Under the pieces are notes generated by a model. That model had not been told where the DNA came from and made no database searches. It saw only the letters and a list, made by a program, of their open reading frames with translations. DNA of 38,991 nucleotides from a virus, in the IMG/VR virus record IMGVR_UViG_3300011013_000035, positions 1-38,991 of that record; one strand, 5' to 3'. The position numbers and the translations under genes were made by a program. This document shows positions 7,213-15,870 of the stretch, one piece after another (the stretch's first letter is position 1; each line of letters opens with the position of its first letter).

Positions 7213-8091
7213 ATGATACCAGAAAGTGTAAAAGCTGCGGCAGAAAGAGCAGAGGCTTTAATAAAAGCACAGGGAACCCCGCCAGAAGACGGCAATAAGC
7301 CCGAGCAGGACACCCCTACCCCCGAGGCCACAGACCAAAAGCCTGCAACCCAAGATGACCAAGCAGACGATTTTGAAGCAAAGTACAAAACCCTACAGGG
7401 AAAATACAATGCCGAAATACCACGCTTGAATCAACAAATTCGGACACTGCAAGAGCAACTCCAAGCACTTGAAGAACAAACCAATAACCAAGGTCCGGAT
7501 GAACCCGACTACACCATTGACCCCGAGAGTTTAAGCGAATACGGCGAAGAGTTTGGAACGCTTGCAAAGCAAATAAACCAACTTGCCGCTGAAAACAAAA
7601 CGCTTAAAGAACAGCTCGGCACAGTAGAGAAGACACAAGGTGAGACCGCCTACGAATGGTATATTAATTCTGTTGCGATGAAATTAAAAGAGAATGGAAA
7701 AGACTTTAATAAAATGAACTCTGATCCTGACTTTTTAACATGGCTACAGGAAGTACACCCATTTACAGGCAGGCCACGGCATGAGTCACTACAAGCCGCT
7801 GAAAGGGCAATGGATGTAGGCCAAACCATGCGGATTTTTAAAGAATATCTGGGTACGGCTAACCCAACGCAGGAGGCTAAACCTCCGCCAAACGTACAGC
7901 CCAGCTATAACAATCCAGGTTCAGATACAAAACCACCCATACCGGGCTCACAAGGCCGGATATGGACACGGGCAGATATCCAAAAACTTTACAAGGATAA
8001 AACAGCAGGGCTTTACCGAGGCAAAGATGCAGAGTTTAAGGCGATTGAAGCAGATATGTTCGCAGCTCAAAGGGAAGGTCGTATCCGGTAG
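7213..8091 (+). CDS. capsid assembly scaffolding protein
   Basis: I start it at ATG 7213, which has AAAGGAAAC upstream. The longer frame from TTG 7135 lacks a ribosome site and adds an unlikely basic N-terminus. The 292-aa product is acidic and highly charged, with a Pro/Gln/Asp-rich N-terminal third, a long coiled coil (FEAKYKTLQGKYN onward, about residues 56-95 and again around 125-150), a Pro/Gly-rich linker, and a basic helical C-terminus ending in AAQREGRIR. That design, and the place directly before the capsid gene, are those of internal scaffolds, which usually bind the coat protein through the C-terminal helices. Confidence 0.8.
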   Translation: MIPESVKAAAERAEALIKAQGTPPEDGNKPEQDTPTPEATDQKPATQDDQADDFEAKYKTLQGKYNAEIPRLNQQIRTLQEQLQALEEQTNNQGPDEPDYTIDPESLSEYGEEFGTLAKQINQLAAENKTLKEQLGTVEKTQGETAYEWYINSVAMKLKENGKDFNKMNSDPDFLTWLQEVHPFTGRPRHESLQAAERAMDVGQTMRIFKEYLGTANPTQEAKPPPNVQPSYNNPGSDTKPPIPGSQGRIWTRADIQKLYKDKTAGLYRGKDAEFKAIEADMFAAQREGRIR

Positions 8092-8102
8092 AGGTACGAA
8101 AA

Positions 8103-9047
8103 ATGGCTTATCCAATTGATTCAAGTATTTCAGGCACCTATACAGGTTTGTCTGGAAATTATATACCGGAAATATGGTCAGGGAAGCTCCTTGAAAAGTT
8201 TTATACGGCAACTGTTTTCGCCGCTGTCTCTAATACAGACTACGCTGGAGAAATTACGAAATTTGGCGATAAAGTAATTATAAGGACTATCCCGAATATG
8301 GTCATCAGTGACTATAAAATCGGTAAAGACCTTGTGTACGATCGCCCAGTTGGCGGCACTATCGAGCTGTTAATCGACAAGGGCAAGAGTTATTCCTTCG
8401 CGATAAACTCTGTTGAGCGGAAACAGGCCGATATTAATTATATCGACAAGTGGTCCGAAGATGCCAGCGAGCAGATGAAAATAACAATTGATTCTGATAT
8501 TCTGGCAGATATACCATCAGACGCAGCCCCCGCCAATACAGAGGGCACAGCCGGTTTGATTTCTGGGAATGTTGATCTTGGTACTGCAAACACAGATGGG
8601 TCAACTGCCGTTGGCCTGACAAAAGATACCATCGTTGATAAAATGATGGAATGCGGGCAGGTTCTTGACGAGCAGAACGTCCCTGAAAACAACAGATGGT
8701 TCATCCTCCCTGCCTGGGCTTGTACCAGGGTAAAAATATCCCCTCTCAAGGATGCGTCACTTTCTGGAGACGGAACATCTATGCTCAGAAACGGTCGGCT
8801 TGGTGGAATTGATCGGTTCACCGTTTACAGTTCCAATAATATTACCCCCGTTACAGAAGGGGCCGTGAAGTGTTATAAATTGATGTTCGGGCACAAATCA
8901 GCCCTCACCTTTGCTTCACAGCTTACAGAGAATGGCATTATTGATAATCCCAACGATTTTGGCAAATTAATGCGTGGTCTCCAGGTATATGGATACAAAG
9001 TTATCCATCCGGAATCCCTTGGCACTCTGTATGCTAAAGCAGCATAA
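8103..9047 (+). CDS. major capsid protein (HK97-fold, inferred)
   Basis: The 314-aa product follows the scaffold and has the usual capsid features: an N-terminal helix with YIPEIWSGKLLEKFY, a long beta-rich E-loop-like section (about residues 45-80), a spine-helix-like VERKQADINYIDKWSEDASEQM, a Gly/Ala/Thr-rich insertion near 140-165, and a C-terminal part ending GYKVIHPESLGTLYAK, typical of coats in P22-like and T7-like phages. GAGG upstream provides the ribosome site. A strong terminator follows. The fold is inferred from these features and position. Confidence 0.85.
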   Translation: MAYPIDSSISGTYTGLSGNYIPEIWSGKLLEKFYTATVFAAVSNTDYAGEITKFGDKVIIRTIPNMVISDYKIGKDLVYDRPVGGTIELLIDKGKSYSFAINSVERKQADINYIDKWSEDASEQMKITIDSDILADIPSDAAPANTEGTAGLISGNVDLGTANTDGSTAVGLTKDTIVDKMMECGQVLDEQNVPENNRWFILPAWACTRVKISPLKDASLSGDGTSMLRNGRLGGIDRFTVYSSNNITPVTEGAVKCYKLMFGHKSALTFASQLTENGIIDNPNDFGKLMRGLQVYGYKVIHPESLGTLYAKAA

Positions 9048-9089
9048 CCGTTAACCCCAGCGCCGCCAGACTCGCTACCTGTTGCGCTT

Positions 9090-9119
9090 AAGGGGAGGGT
9101 CCCTCCCTCCCCTTTTTTT
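9090..9119 (+). terminator. strong intrinsic terminator after the capsid gene
   Basis: A 10-bp perfect stem (AAGGGGAGGG at 9090-9099 with CCCTCCCCTT at 9105-9114) encloses the loop TCCCT and runs into a T-tract through 9119. It sits 42 bp after the capsid stop and 13 bp before the next ATG. It would define the end of an abundant capsid message, with partial read-through needed for the tail genes unless they have their own promoter. Confidence 0.9.
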
Positions 9120-9132
9120 ATAGGAGTAAACC

Positions 9133-9363
9133 ATGGAATTTTTAATCCAGGACTGGAGCAAACGCATTTACGTGCGGACAGATGCCTTGGCCCGAAGGAA
9201 AGACATGAAACCGTATACATGGCCGTCTTCGCAGGTTAATTTGGAAGAGATGACAAAAGCCGAGATGGAAGCGTATGCCATGGACAAATTCGGGGTGAAG
9301 TTGAACAACCGGGATAATCGGGAAACTCTTATCAAAGAGATTAAAAAGCTCGGAGGCAAATAA
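9133..9363 (+). CDS. small head protein with SAP/HeH-like C-terminus, 76 aa
   Basis: The ATG has TAGGAG eight bases upstream. The C-terminal half, LEEMTKAEMEAYAMDKFGV followed by RETLIKEIKKL, reads as a helix-extension-helix (SAP/LEM-like) unit, a motif repeatedly found in small phage proteins encoded beside the capsid. The N-terminal half is short and beta-like, with DWSKRIYVRTDALARR. The stop overlaps the next start (TAATG). Precise role unknown; it could be a head decoration or completion protein. Confidence 0.65.
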   Translation: MEFLIQDWSKRIYVRTDALARRKDMKPYTWPSSQVNLEEMTKAEMEAYAMDKFGVKLNNRDNRETLIKEIKKLGGK

Positions 9364-10010
9364 TGGCTACATACACAGCAGGAGACATCGTCCTAATACT
9401 TGGACAGCAGCTGCATGATGTTGGACAAGATATATGGACAGAAGCACTCCTATTAAATTATATCTCCGAAGCTCAAAATCAAATCGCATTGTTACGGCCT
9501 GATGCCATTGCGGCTATTGAAAGCTTTGTCCTTGAACAGTCTGCAAAACAATCTATACCAGCAGGTGGGGTAAGACTTTTAGATTGTATTAGAAACTTGG
9601 GGCCTGGGGGGACAACGCCTGGTAGACACATTAAAAAAGTCAGTCGGGATGAAATTGACGGGTATATACCTGACTGGACGTCAGCTCAGACAGCGACTGA
9701 AATTACACATTATATCTTTGAACTTGAAACCCCACGGGTTTTTTGGGTCTATCCGACTCCGAGTATTGCCACATTAACCGTTGAATTATCATACGCAAAG
9801 GCTCCCGCAACGGTGTCAACCACGAGTGATATTATAGGATTGGACAATATTTATATCTCTCCAATCATTGAATGGGTTTTATACAGGTGTTTATCCATGC
9901 AGGCAAAAGGTGGGAATCCTTCTTTTGCGCTTCAACATATGAGTGCATTTTATACAGCGCTCGGAAGTAAAAACCAGACAGATCAAGCCCTTGCGCAGGT
10001 GACAAAGTGA
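9363..10010 (+). CDS. head-tail adaptor protein (DUF6682-like)
   Basis: The 215-aa product starts with a helix containing WTEALLLNYISEAQNQIALLRPDAI, followed by beta strands and a C-terminal helical part with ISPIIEWVLYRCLSMQAKGGN, the layout of phage adaptor proteins that dock beneath the portal. I match it to the phage adaptor family DUF6682 from memory of its consensus. It begins in a TAATG overlap and ends in a GTGA overlap, so it is coupled on both sides. It probably forms the first neck ring. Confidence 0.7.
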   Translation: MATYTAGDIVLILGQQLHDVGQDIWTEALLLNYISEAQNQIALLRPDAIAAIESFVLEQSAKQSIPAGGVRLLDCIRNLGPGGTTPGRHIKKVSRDEIDGYIPDWTSAQTATEITHYIFELETPRVFWVYPTPSIATLTVELSYAKAPATVSTTSDIIGLDNIYISPIIEWVLYRCLSMQAKGGNPSFALQHMSAFYTALGSKNQTDQALAQVTK

Positions 10011-10558
10011 CAGCTTTTAACGAATTTTATCCGTTTATTAAACCCGATATGCCAAGCTGCCCCGATATTGCCATGGATCTTGAGCTTGCAAGAGTGTCAA
10101 ACCATTTCTGTAGTTTGGGATGGGTTTACAGGACAGAAATTGAGGACACGGTAAATGTTGGAGATACGGACTTTCCTTTGGCAATCCCTACAGATACGCA
10201 GCTTGTCGGAATTGTGAGCGCTATTAAAGATGGAGGGGCTCAGTTTTACGACTTTACATTAGACGGCGATCTTTTTGTTTTGGACAAAGAGGCCACGTCT
10301 GACTTTGATTTGGACCTTACCGTTGCACTTAAAAAACCCATGACAGCAACAGACGTACCAGATGTATTGTTCAGAGATCATCTTGACACTATCGTGTTCG
10401 GTGTGAAATCAAGATTGTTTATGTCTCCAGGTAAAACATGGACGAATCCAGAGTTAGCGCAATATTATGAACGCCTTTACCGTCAAGACCTCAGTAGATA
10501 CACTACCAAAGCGTTTAACGACCAAGCACATCCAATAAATAGAGCGGAGTTTGTATGA
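10007..10558 (+). CDS. putative neck or tail-completion protein, 183 aa
   Basis: It uses a GTG start at 10007, overlapping the upstream stop as GTGA, with AGG close by. The first part is helical (ELARVSNHFCSLGWVYRTEI), the middle beta-rich and acidic, and the last part again helical with YYERLYRQDLSRYTTKAF. I do not recognise a named family. Its place between the adaptor and the large tail protein, and coupled start and stop, suggest a neck component. The next gene starts inside its stop (ATGA). Confidence 0.65.
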   Translation: MTAFNEFYPFIKPDMPSCPDIAMDLELARVSNHFCSLGWVYRTEIEDTVNVGDTDFPLAIPTDTQLVGIVSAIKDGGAQFYDFTLDGDLFVLDKEATSDFDLDLTVALKKPMTATDVPDVLFRDHLDTIVFGVKSRLFMSPGKTWTNPELAQYYERLYRQDLSRYTTKAFNDQAHPINRAEFV

Positions 10559-12138
10559 AATTAATAGATATACAACAATTTAAAGGAGAAATTCCAGCAT
10601 TGTCGCCTAAGCTATTGCCGGCTGAAAATGCTACTCTTGCAAAGAATTGTGATCTATTATCTGGCAATTTACAGCCTATTTTGTCGTGTACGCTTGTTCA
10701 AGCGCTAAATCCAGACACCGTGTCTATTTATAAAAACGGCTCAACCTGGCTGCAATGGAACACACAGGTAGACGTTGTTCCTTCTTTCGTAAAGAATAAT
10801 GCAGGCCGGATTATTGTCACAGGTGACGGCTATCCAAAAGAAACAAATATAAGTTTGTACCCAACGTTTAGGAAATTAGGCATTCCTGCCCCCACGAACG
10901 CTTTAACTATCACTATTGGCGGGGCAGCCGGAACGGAAGTGGACCATACGACTTCTTATGTCTATACCATTATTGGAGAATGGGAAGATGGAACGGTAAC
11001 TGAATCTGCCCCGTCTCCTCCAACAGGAGATATAGACGTATATACAGGCCAGACTGTTACTCTTTCTGGCTTCACGAATGCAGCCGAAGCATATACAACC
11101 GGATACAGGATATACCGGCTTAATAGCGGGACTACAGGTGCAGAGTTTCAATTTGTCCATCAAGTTATTTTAACTACTACAGATTATCTTGATAATATAG
11201 AGGATAATGAACTCGGAGAAGTCCTCCCGACAGAAGGCTGGACAACGCCACTGGAAACCTTGTCGGGATTAATATCGACGTCATCTGGTATCAACGTTGG
11301 GTTTTCTGGAAACTCTATTTATCTATCTGAAACATTTATAGGCTATGCCTATCCGGAAAGTTACTCAGTTACAACTGAATCAAACATTGTTGGTCTTGGG
11401 TTTATTGGCTCTACAGTCGTGGTTCTAACTGAAACAAAGCCATACTTGTTAATAGGCCAAGACCCTAAGTCAATATCACTGGAAAAAATACCTTTCGATC
11501 AAGCATGCGTATCAAAAATGTCCATAGTTAGCTTCCCCGGTGGAGTTGCTTACGCCTGTCCTGATGGGTTAGCGGTCATTAATTCATCCGGTAACCTTCA
11601 AATTATTACAGAAGGATTATATACAAAAAATCAGTGGAACGACCTTGCTCTCTCTGAAATGATAGGATGTTGGTATGATGGCGTTTACTATGCGTTTTTC
11701 TCAAATTCAAGCGAATATATACGGATTGATTTCAGGACAAGAGATATAACCAGAGGTGAACTTCCTGATAAGATATATGGTGTTCGTTACGTATCATCAG
11801 AGGATGTCTTATATTTAATAATTGGTACGGCTACAACTCGCTCGTTGTATTCCTTCGGTACTGGTGCTGCAAATCTGGCAACATGGGCCAGTAAGGTTTT
11901 CTCCTTCCCTTCTGCACCAGTGCCGATGGCCGCACGAATTATTGGGGACTTTACGTTACAACCGACCGTTACGCTTACTGGCGACGGTGCAACAATTTTT
12001 TCAAAAGTTATCACAGATGATGATATGATCCGGTTTGCTCCTAAACGGGCAAAAGACTTTCAATTAACTGTTACCGGCGGTACTAAAATTGACAGGATGA
12101 TGGTGGCAGAGTCTGGAATGGAGGTATTCGATGTCTGA
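10555..12138 (+). CDS. tail tube/nozzle-type protein, 527 aa
   Basis: The N-terminus IPALSPKLLPAENATLAKNCDL followed by GNLQPI is a pattern I know from podoviral tail proteins, in which a GxRLLPxxxAxxAxNxxLxxGxLxP consensus opens a beta-propeller-like nozzle protein analogous to T7 gp12. The middle has a fibronectin-like segment (TSYVYTIIGEWEDGTVTES), and the remainder repeats short beta strands with aromatic residues (WYDGVYYAFF). GGAG precedes the ATG. It overlaps the next gene by 8 nt. The assignment to a tail tube end is by analogy. Confidence 0.7.
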   Translation: MKLIDIQQFKGEIPALSPKLLPAENATLAKNCDLLSGNLQPILSCTLVQALNPDTVSIYKNGSTWLQWNTQVDVVPSFVKNNAGRIIVTGDGYPKETNISLYPTFRKLGIPAPTNALTITIGGAAGTEVDHTTSYVYTIIGEWEDGTVTESAPSPPTGDIDVYTGQTVTLSGFTNAAEAYTTGYRIYRLNSGTTGAEFQFVHQVILTTTDYLDNIEDNELGEVLPTEGWTTPLETLSGLISTSSGINVGFSGNSIYLSETFIGYAYPESYSVTTESNIVGLGFIGSTVVVLTETKPYLLIGQDPKSISLEKIPFDQACVSKMSIVSFPGGVAYACPDGLAVINSSGNLQIITEGLYTKNQWNDLALSEMIGCWYDGVYYAFFSNSSEYIRIDFRTRDITRGELPDKIYGVRYVSSEDVLYLIIGTATTRSLYSFGTGAANLATWASKVFSFPSAPVPMAARIIGDFTLQPTVTLTGDGATIFSKVITDDDMIRFAPKRAKDFQLTVTGGTKIDRMMVAESGMEVFDV

Positions 12139-14878
12139 ACCAAACATACCGAATGTCCCACCTTCCTTTTCAGGCGATCAGTCGAAGTTCCTTTTAGCCG
12201 TTAAATCGGCGGTTGAGTTATTAATGGGCTCTGGGATGAAAAGCACTTCTTCAAGGGCTGCAAGATACTTTGAGTTAAGTGCAACTAAAAACACACTCAC
12301 GGATTCAATTAAGAATAAAACGCCGCTCCCCTCTGGTGACATCCCTGATCCACCCACGAATCTTGTAGTCGACTCATCTTACCCGTTTGTCCATGTTTTA
12401 ACCTGGGACAACCCATCCGACCCGATTGTCTCTCATATTGAAATATGGGCGGCTGTTAATTCAGAGGACAGGGGAACCGCAAAATTAATTGGGATCGTTA
12501 CTGTTACAGAATACTTACGGGGCAAACAAGGCATATTCAAGAACTCAGGTTTTGCTGTCACTGACGATTACACATACTGGATTAGATCAGTTAGCTATGG
12601 TGCAAAGTATTCAGTTTGGTGCCCGCCTGATACTCAAGGGGGGTATGTAGTCCCCGGGACAGACTCTGTGCAAGACACAATTGATGCCTTGTTGAATGTG
12701 TTAAACGGGAAGATCACCGAAGATGAGTTGTATCAGGGCTTGAGTTCACGTATTGATCTCATAGATGGGCCTGATACTCTGGCAGGTTCTGTCGCTGCAA
12801 GGGTCAAAACCGAGGCGCAAGCCAGAGCAGACGCAATAATACAGGAACAAAGAGATAGAGCTGCTGCAATAAGCACAGAACAAACGTCCAGGGTTGATGC
12901 TGACGACGCTTTGTCTCGGGACATCACAACCCTGACGACTACAGTAAACGGTAACGTTTCTGATATTGCGAATGAACAGACCGCAAGAGCGGGTGCTGAT
13001 AGTGCGATGGCAGGGGATATAACTACTCTTTTCACTAAAACCGGGGATAACGAAACTGCTATTTCAAATGAGCAAACAGCAAGAACAGATGCTGATAGTT
13101 CCCTTGCGCAGGATATCACAACTCTTTTTACTATAACTGGTAACAACACGTCCGCGATATCTACAGAACAGACAGCAAGAGCTGATGGAGATTCAGCCCT
13201 TGCCTCAGACATTGAGACGTTGACCACAGCGACTGGTGATAATGCTGCGGCTATCTCTACGGAGCAAACAGCGAGAGCCGATGGTGACAGCGCTTTGTCA
13301 ACCAGCATCGGGACTGTTCAGACAACCGTTGACGGCCACACAACATCAATCGAAACGAACACAACATCCATAAACGGGATAGAAGGCAAATACTCTGTAA
13401 AAATAGACAATAACGGGTACGTAACCGGTTTTGGGATGATCTCTACCGCCAACAACGGTACGCCAACAAGTGAGTTTATTATTCTTACGGATAAATTTAA
13501 AATTGTTACTCCGGGAGACACACCCAAAATTCCTTTTTCAGTGGGTGAAATAGACGGTAATTCAACGGTAGGGATAAACGGTAATTTAGTCCTCGATGGC
13601 TCTATAGCAGCAAGCGCTATCCAAACGCACTCCATTACCTCAGACCGAATAGACGTAAGCAACGCTTTTGTCGGGATGACGCTCCAAAGTTCTAATTTTG
13701 TGGACGGCTCAAGTGGATGGCAGATAACGGGAACTGGAGGCGCAAAGTTTTACAACGGGCAGTTTGTTATTGGATATGAGGATGTCACCGAACCGAAGCC
13801 ACCTGTGGATGCAGACAAAACCTCAGATATTGTCAGCAACTTGGCATACAAAGACGTAGTTTCTATCGCAGAGTTAGACCCCCTGCTTGTAGTCAATGGC
13901 AAGATAAGGGCGGACGTTCTTCAATCAAACGTATTGCTTATTGGAGACGCTGATCTAACCGGTAGCCATACTGCCAACGATACATATAAAGTCAACGGCG
14001 TTTCAGCCGCAACCGTCCAGGCTAATGCAGCCAACGCAGAAGCCGCAGCAAACAACCAATCATCAGACGGTATCTTCTCCGTACAGGAAAAGGCTGCCTG
14101 GCGGGTACAATGGCCGGGGATGCTGGCGAGCTATAACCAAGTTATGTCACAAGCACAAACCTATGGAATTTCTGGACAGGATCAGGTCCCCTTCTTTAAC
14201 CTTGATACCTATGAATCTTCGCTGTATGATTATCTTAATTCCACTCACCAAATTTGGGCTACAACGCCGATAGACACCCCTATTTATAACAACGATTTAG
14301 CTAACAAAACTCAAGCTTTTTACGACGCCATGCAAACCGCCATGAATAAGTTGGCCGACTTCGCCCATACCGCCCATGGGATATCAGATTTCGCTGACAA
14401 GACGAATGATGCAATAGTGAATGGGCATACATTAATCGCAGGGGGGTATATCAATACGGGACTGTTAGACGTAACCACGGCGGCAATACATGATTTAGCG
14501 GTAAGTACATTGAAAATTAAAGATCAGGCGGTTACAATCCCTGTCAGCGCTTTCAATCCAAATGTAACATCTATGTCCACTGATGGGGAATATACCGCCG
14601 TGGAGGCCCCTATCTTTGTGACAGGCGGCATTCCTATTTTTATAACTTGCTCTATAAGTTTCACTGGTATCGGAGACGGAGAGCTTCGCCTTAGACTGTT
14701 TAGGGGGACTTCAGTTATATATTCAACCACTGGTTATTTAAGAGAAGCAATTCAAACTTTTAATATCGTAGATGTACCAACCTCTGGGTTTTACACATAT
14801 AGCCTCAAAGCTACATTGTACTATGACGATGGTGAGATGTTTAACCGTTCTATAATGCTTTTAGCGACAAAGAAATGA
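12131..14878 (+). CDS. tail-tip/central fibre protein with J-like region, 915 aa
   Basis: Domains in order: a short N-terminal helical part; a fibronectin-III-like domain (about residues 72-165, with LTWDNPSDPIVSHIEIW); a helical linker; five repeats of 32 residues (about 245-405) with core AISTEQTARADGDSAL, which should form a trimeric coiled stalk; a DUF1983-like segment (about 418-500, SVKIDNNGYVTGFGM and GNLVLDGSI), as at the C-terminus of siphoviral host-specificity protein J; a tail-typical helical part with EKAAWRVQWPGM; and a C-terminal beta domain (about 800-915). GGAGG precedes the start. It probably contacts the host surface. J-like parts in a short-tailed gene order suggest mosaic origin. 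Confidence 0.75.
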   Translation: MSEPNIPNVPPSFSGDQSKFLLAVKSAVELLMGSGMKSTSSRAARYFELSATKNTLTDSIKNKTPLPSGDIPDPPTNLVVDSSYPFVHVLTWDNPSDPIVSHIEIWAAVNSEDRGTAKLIGIVTVTEYLRGKQGIFKNSGFAVTDDYTYWIRSVSYGAKYSVWCPPDTQGGYVVPGTDSVQDTIDALLNVLNGKITEDELYQGLSSRIDLIDGPDTLAGSVAARVKTEAQARADAIIQEQRDRAAAISTEQTSRVDADDALSRDITTLTTTVNGNVSDIANEQTARAGADSAMAGDITTLFTKTGDNETAISNEQTARTDADSSLAQDITTLFTITGNNTSAISTEQTARADGDSALASDIETLTTATGDNAAAISTEQTARADGDSALSTSIGTVQTTVDGHTTSIETNTTSINGIEGKYSVKIDNNGYVTGFGMISTANNGTPTSEFIILTDKFKIVTPGDTPKIPFSVGEIDGNSTVGINGNLVLDGSIAASAIQTHSITSDRIDVSNAFVGMTLQSSNFVDGSSGWQITGTGGAKFYNGQFVIGYEDVTEPKPPVDADKTSDIVSNLAYKDVVSIAELDPLLVVNGKIRADVLQSNVLLIGDADLTGSHTANDTYKVNGVSAATVQANAANAEAAANNQSSDGIFSVQEKAAWRVQWPGMLASYNQVMSQAQTYGISGQDQVPFFNLDTYESSLYDYLNSTHQIWATTPIDTPIYNNDLANKTQAFYDAMQTAMNKLADFAHTAHGISDFADKTNDAIVNGHTLIAGGYINTGLLDVTTAAIHDLAVSTLKIKDQAVTIPVSAFNPNVTSMSTDGEYTAVEAPIFVTGGIPIFITCSISFTGIGDGELRLRLFRGTSVIYSTTGYLREAIQTFNIVDVPTSGFYTYSLKATLYYDDGEMFNRSIMLLATKK
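12863..13340 (+). repeat. five tandem 96-nt coding repeats (32 aa each)
   Basis: Within the 915-aa tail protein a unit with core EQTARADGDSAL and a following DITTL-TxTGDN stretch is repeated five times with divergence; the fourth and fifth copies share the same 16-residue core. The 32-residue spacing and the regular Ala/Asp/Leu positions suggest a stalk of alternating helix and turn. Confidence 0.8.
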
Positions 14879-15219
14879 AAAAATACATCACTTATAATAA
14901 ACAAGGCGATATTATAAAAACCGGTGTTTGTCCTGATGATATGCTCCATCTAATGGCAGACCCGATGAGAGAAGAATTCGTCACAGAAGGCGAAGCAAAC
15001 GGACTCGTTGATAAAATTTCTGATTTCAAACCCGTAAAACGAGACAAGCCTTTAAAACACCCAGCAATTCCAAAAAAAAGGCTTCCACCGATCAATACTT
15101 TCGTAGAAGCTTATGTAAAAACCATATCCGGGGATGACACTTTAAAAGCAGAAGGCGAACAAGAACTGCAAGAATACGTTAATAAATATCTAAAAATGCA
15201 CAAAAAGGAGACAAAATGA
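14875..15219 (+). CDS. hypothetical protein, 114 aa
   Basis: It starts in an ATGA overlap with the tail protein. The N-terminal half (YITYNKQGDIIKTGVCP) is beta-like; a Lys/Pro-rich linker follows, then an acidic helix. Short proteins beginning Y-x-x-x-x-xGxI-xxG are often found after phage tail genes, where some act as fibre assembly chaperones; I do not claim that role here. It overlaps the next ORF (ATGA). Confidence 0.6.
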   Translation: MKKYITYNKQGDIIKTGVCPDDMLHLMADPMREEFVTEGEANGLVDKISDFKPVKRDKPLKHPAIPKKRLPPINTFVEAYVKTISGDDTLKAEGEQELQEYVNKYLKMHKKETK

Positions 15220-15356
15220 ACATTGAAATATCAAGACTGTTAAAAATAATCGGAGCGAAAGAATTTGAGCTGGACGTTTTACGAGAAAAGATCAACCAGC
15301 TTACCGCAGAGAAAGAAACCGCTAAACAAGAGGCCAAAGACGAAGCCGATGAATAA
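15216..15356 (+). CDS. small coiled-coil protein, 46 aa
   Basis: ATG at 15216 overlaps the upstream stop, with a good AAAAAGGAG site seven bases earlier. The product, starting MNIEISRLLKII, is almost wholly helical with a heptad-like charged stretch (LDVLREKINQLTAEKETAK) and an acidic end. No family recognised. The strong ribosome site and the ATGA junction are the evidence. Its 3' end overlaps the acetyltransferase start. Confidence 0.6.
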   Translation: MNIEISRLLKIIGAKEFELDVLREKINQLTAEKETAKQEAKDEADE

Positions 15357-15870
15357 CGTGAAAATCGTCCCATATGTAGAAGTGGACGGGATAAGAACAT
15401 TTCAGGACTCCACCATTATAGGGCTGTTTGAAAGGGTTGTATCTGATGGGATTTTCGACACCATTTTTTATGAAGGGACAGTTGATTCAAAAGAAGCGTT
15501 CCTCACAATGATGAAAGGAAACGGGGCAATTCTTTACCTTCTTTTAATCGAGAAAGAGATAATTGGATTTGTCTGGTTAAACCGATTCGAGGGGAAAACG
15601 GCACATCTTCATTTTTGTACGTTTAAAAATACCTGGGGGACGGGAAAGAACGTCGGTATCGGCAGATTCACTCTTAGGCAGCTTATAAACATGGGGTGTT
15701 TTGATCTATTTGTAGGCTGGCTTCCTGTATGGAATACTCATGCAATTAATTTCGTCAAAGCCTGCGGAGCCAAGACAGCCGGAATAATACCGAACGCTGT
15801 TTTTAACTCAAAATCCGGGAAAAGCGAACCGGCTGAATTTATTTACCTGACAAGGGAGGATCTTGAGTGA
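15349..15870 (+). CDS. GNAT-family N-acetyltransferase-like protein, 173 aa
   Basis: I take ATG 15349, inside the stop region of the previous ORF; a more upstream start at 15265 runs through that gene. The fold follows the GNAT order: an N-terminal strand-helix part, strands with AILYLLLIEKEIIGFVWLNRF and TAHLHFCTF, then the acetyl-CoA-binding loop TWGTGKNVGIGRFTLRQL (from about residue 95), the strand DLFVGWLPVWN, and the typical helix HAINFVKACGAK with the final strand. It presumably transfers an acetyl group from acetyl-CoA to an amine; the target is unknown. It sits among virion genes, so a role in modifying a virion or host protein is possible. Confidence 0.75.
   Translation: MNNVKIVPYVEVDGIRTFQDSTIIGLFERVVSDGIFDTIFYEGTVDSKEAFLTMMKGNGAILYLLLIEKEIIGFVWLNRFEGKTAHLHFCTFKNTWGTGKNVGIGRFTLRQLINMGCFDLFVGWLPVWNTHAINFVKACGAKTAGIIPNAVFNSKSGKSEPAEFIYLTREDLE

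Noticed and set aside
12733-13308. 191-aa minus-strand frame opposite the tail-fibre repeats
   Set aside because: It is the antisense reading of the 32-aa repeats; the repetitive Ser/Ala/Val sequence comes from the repeats and there is no ribosome site.
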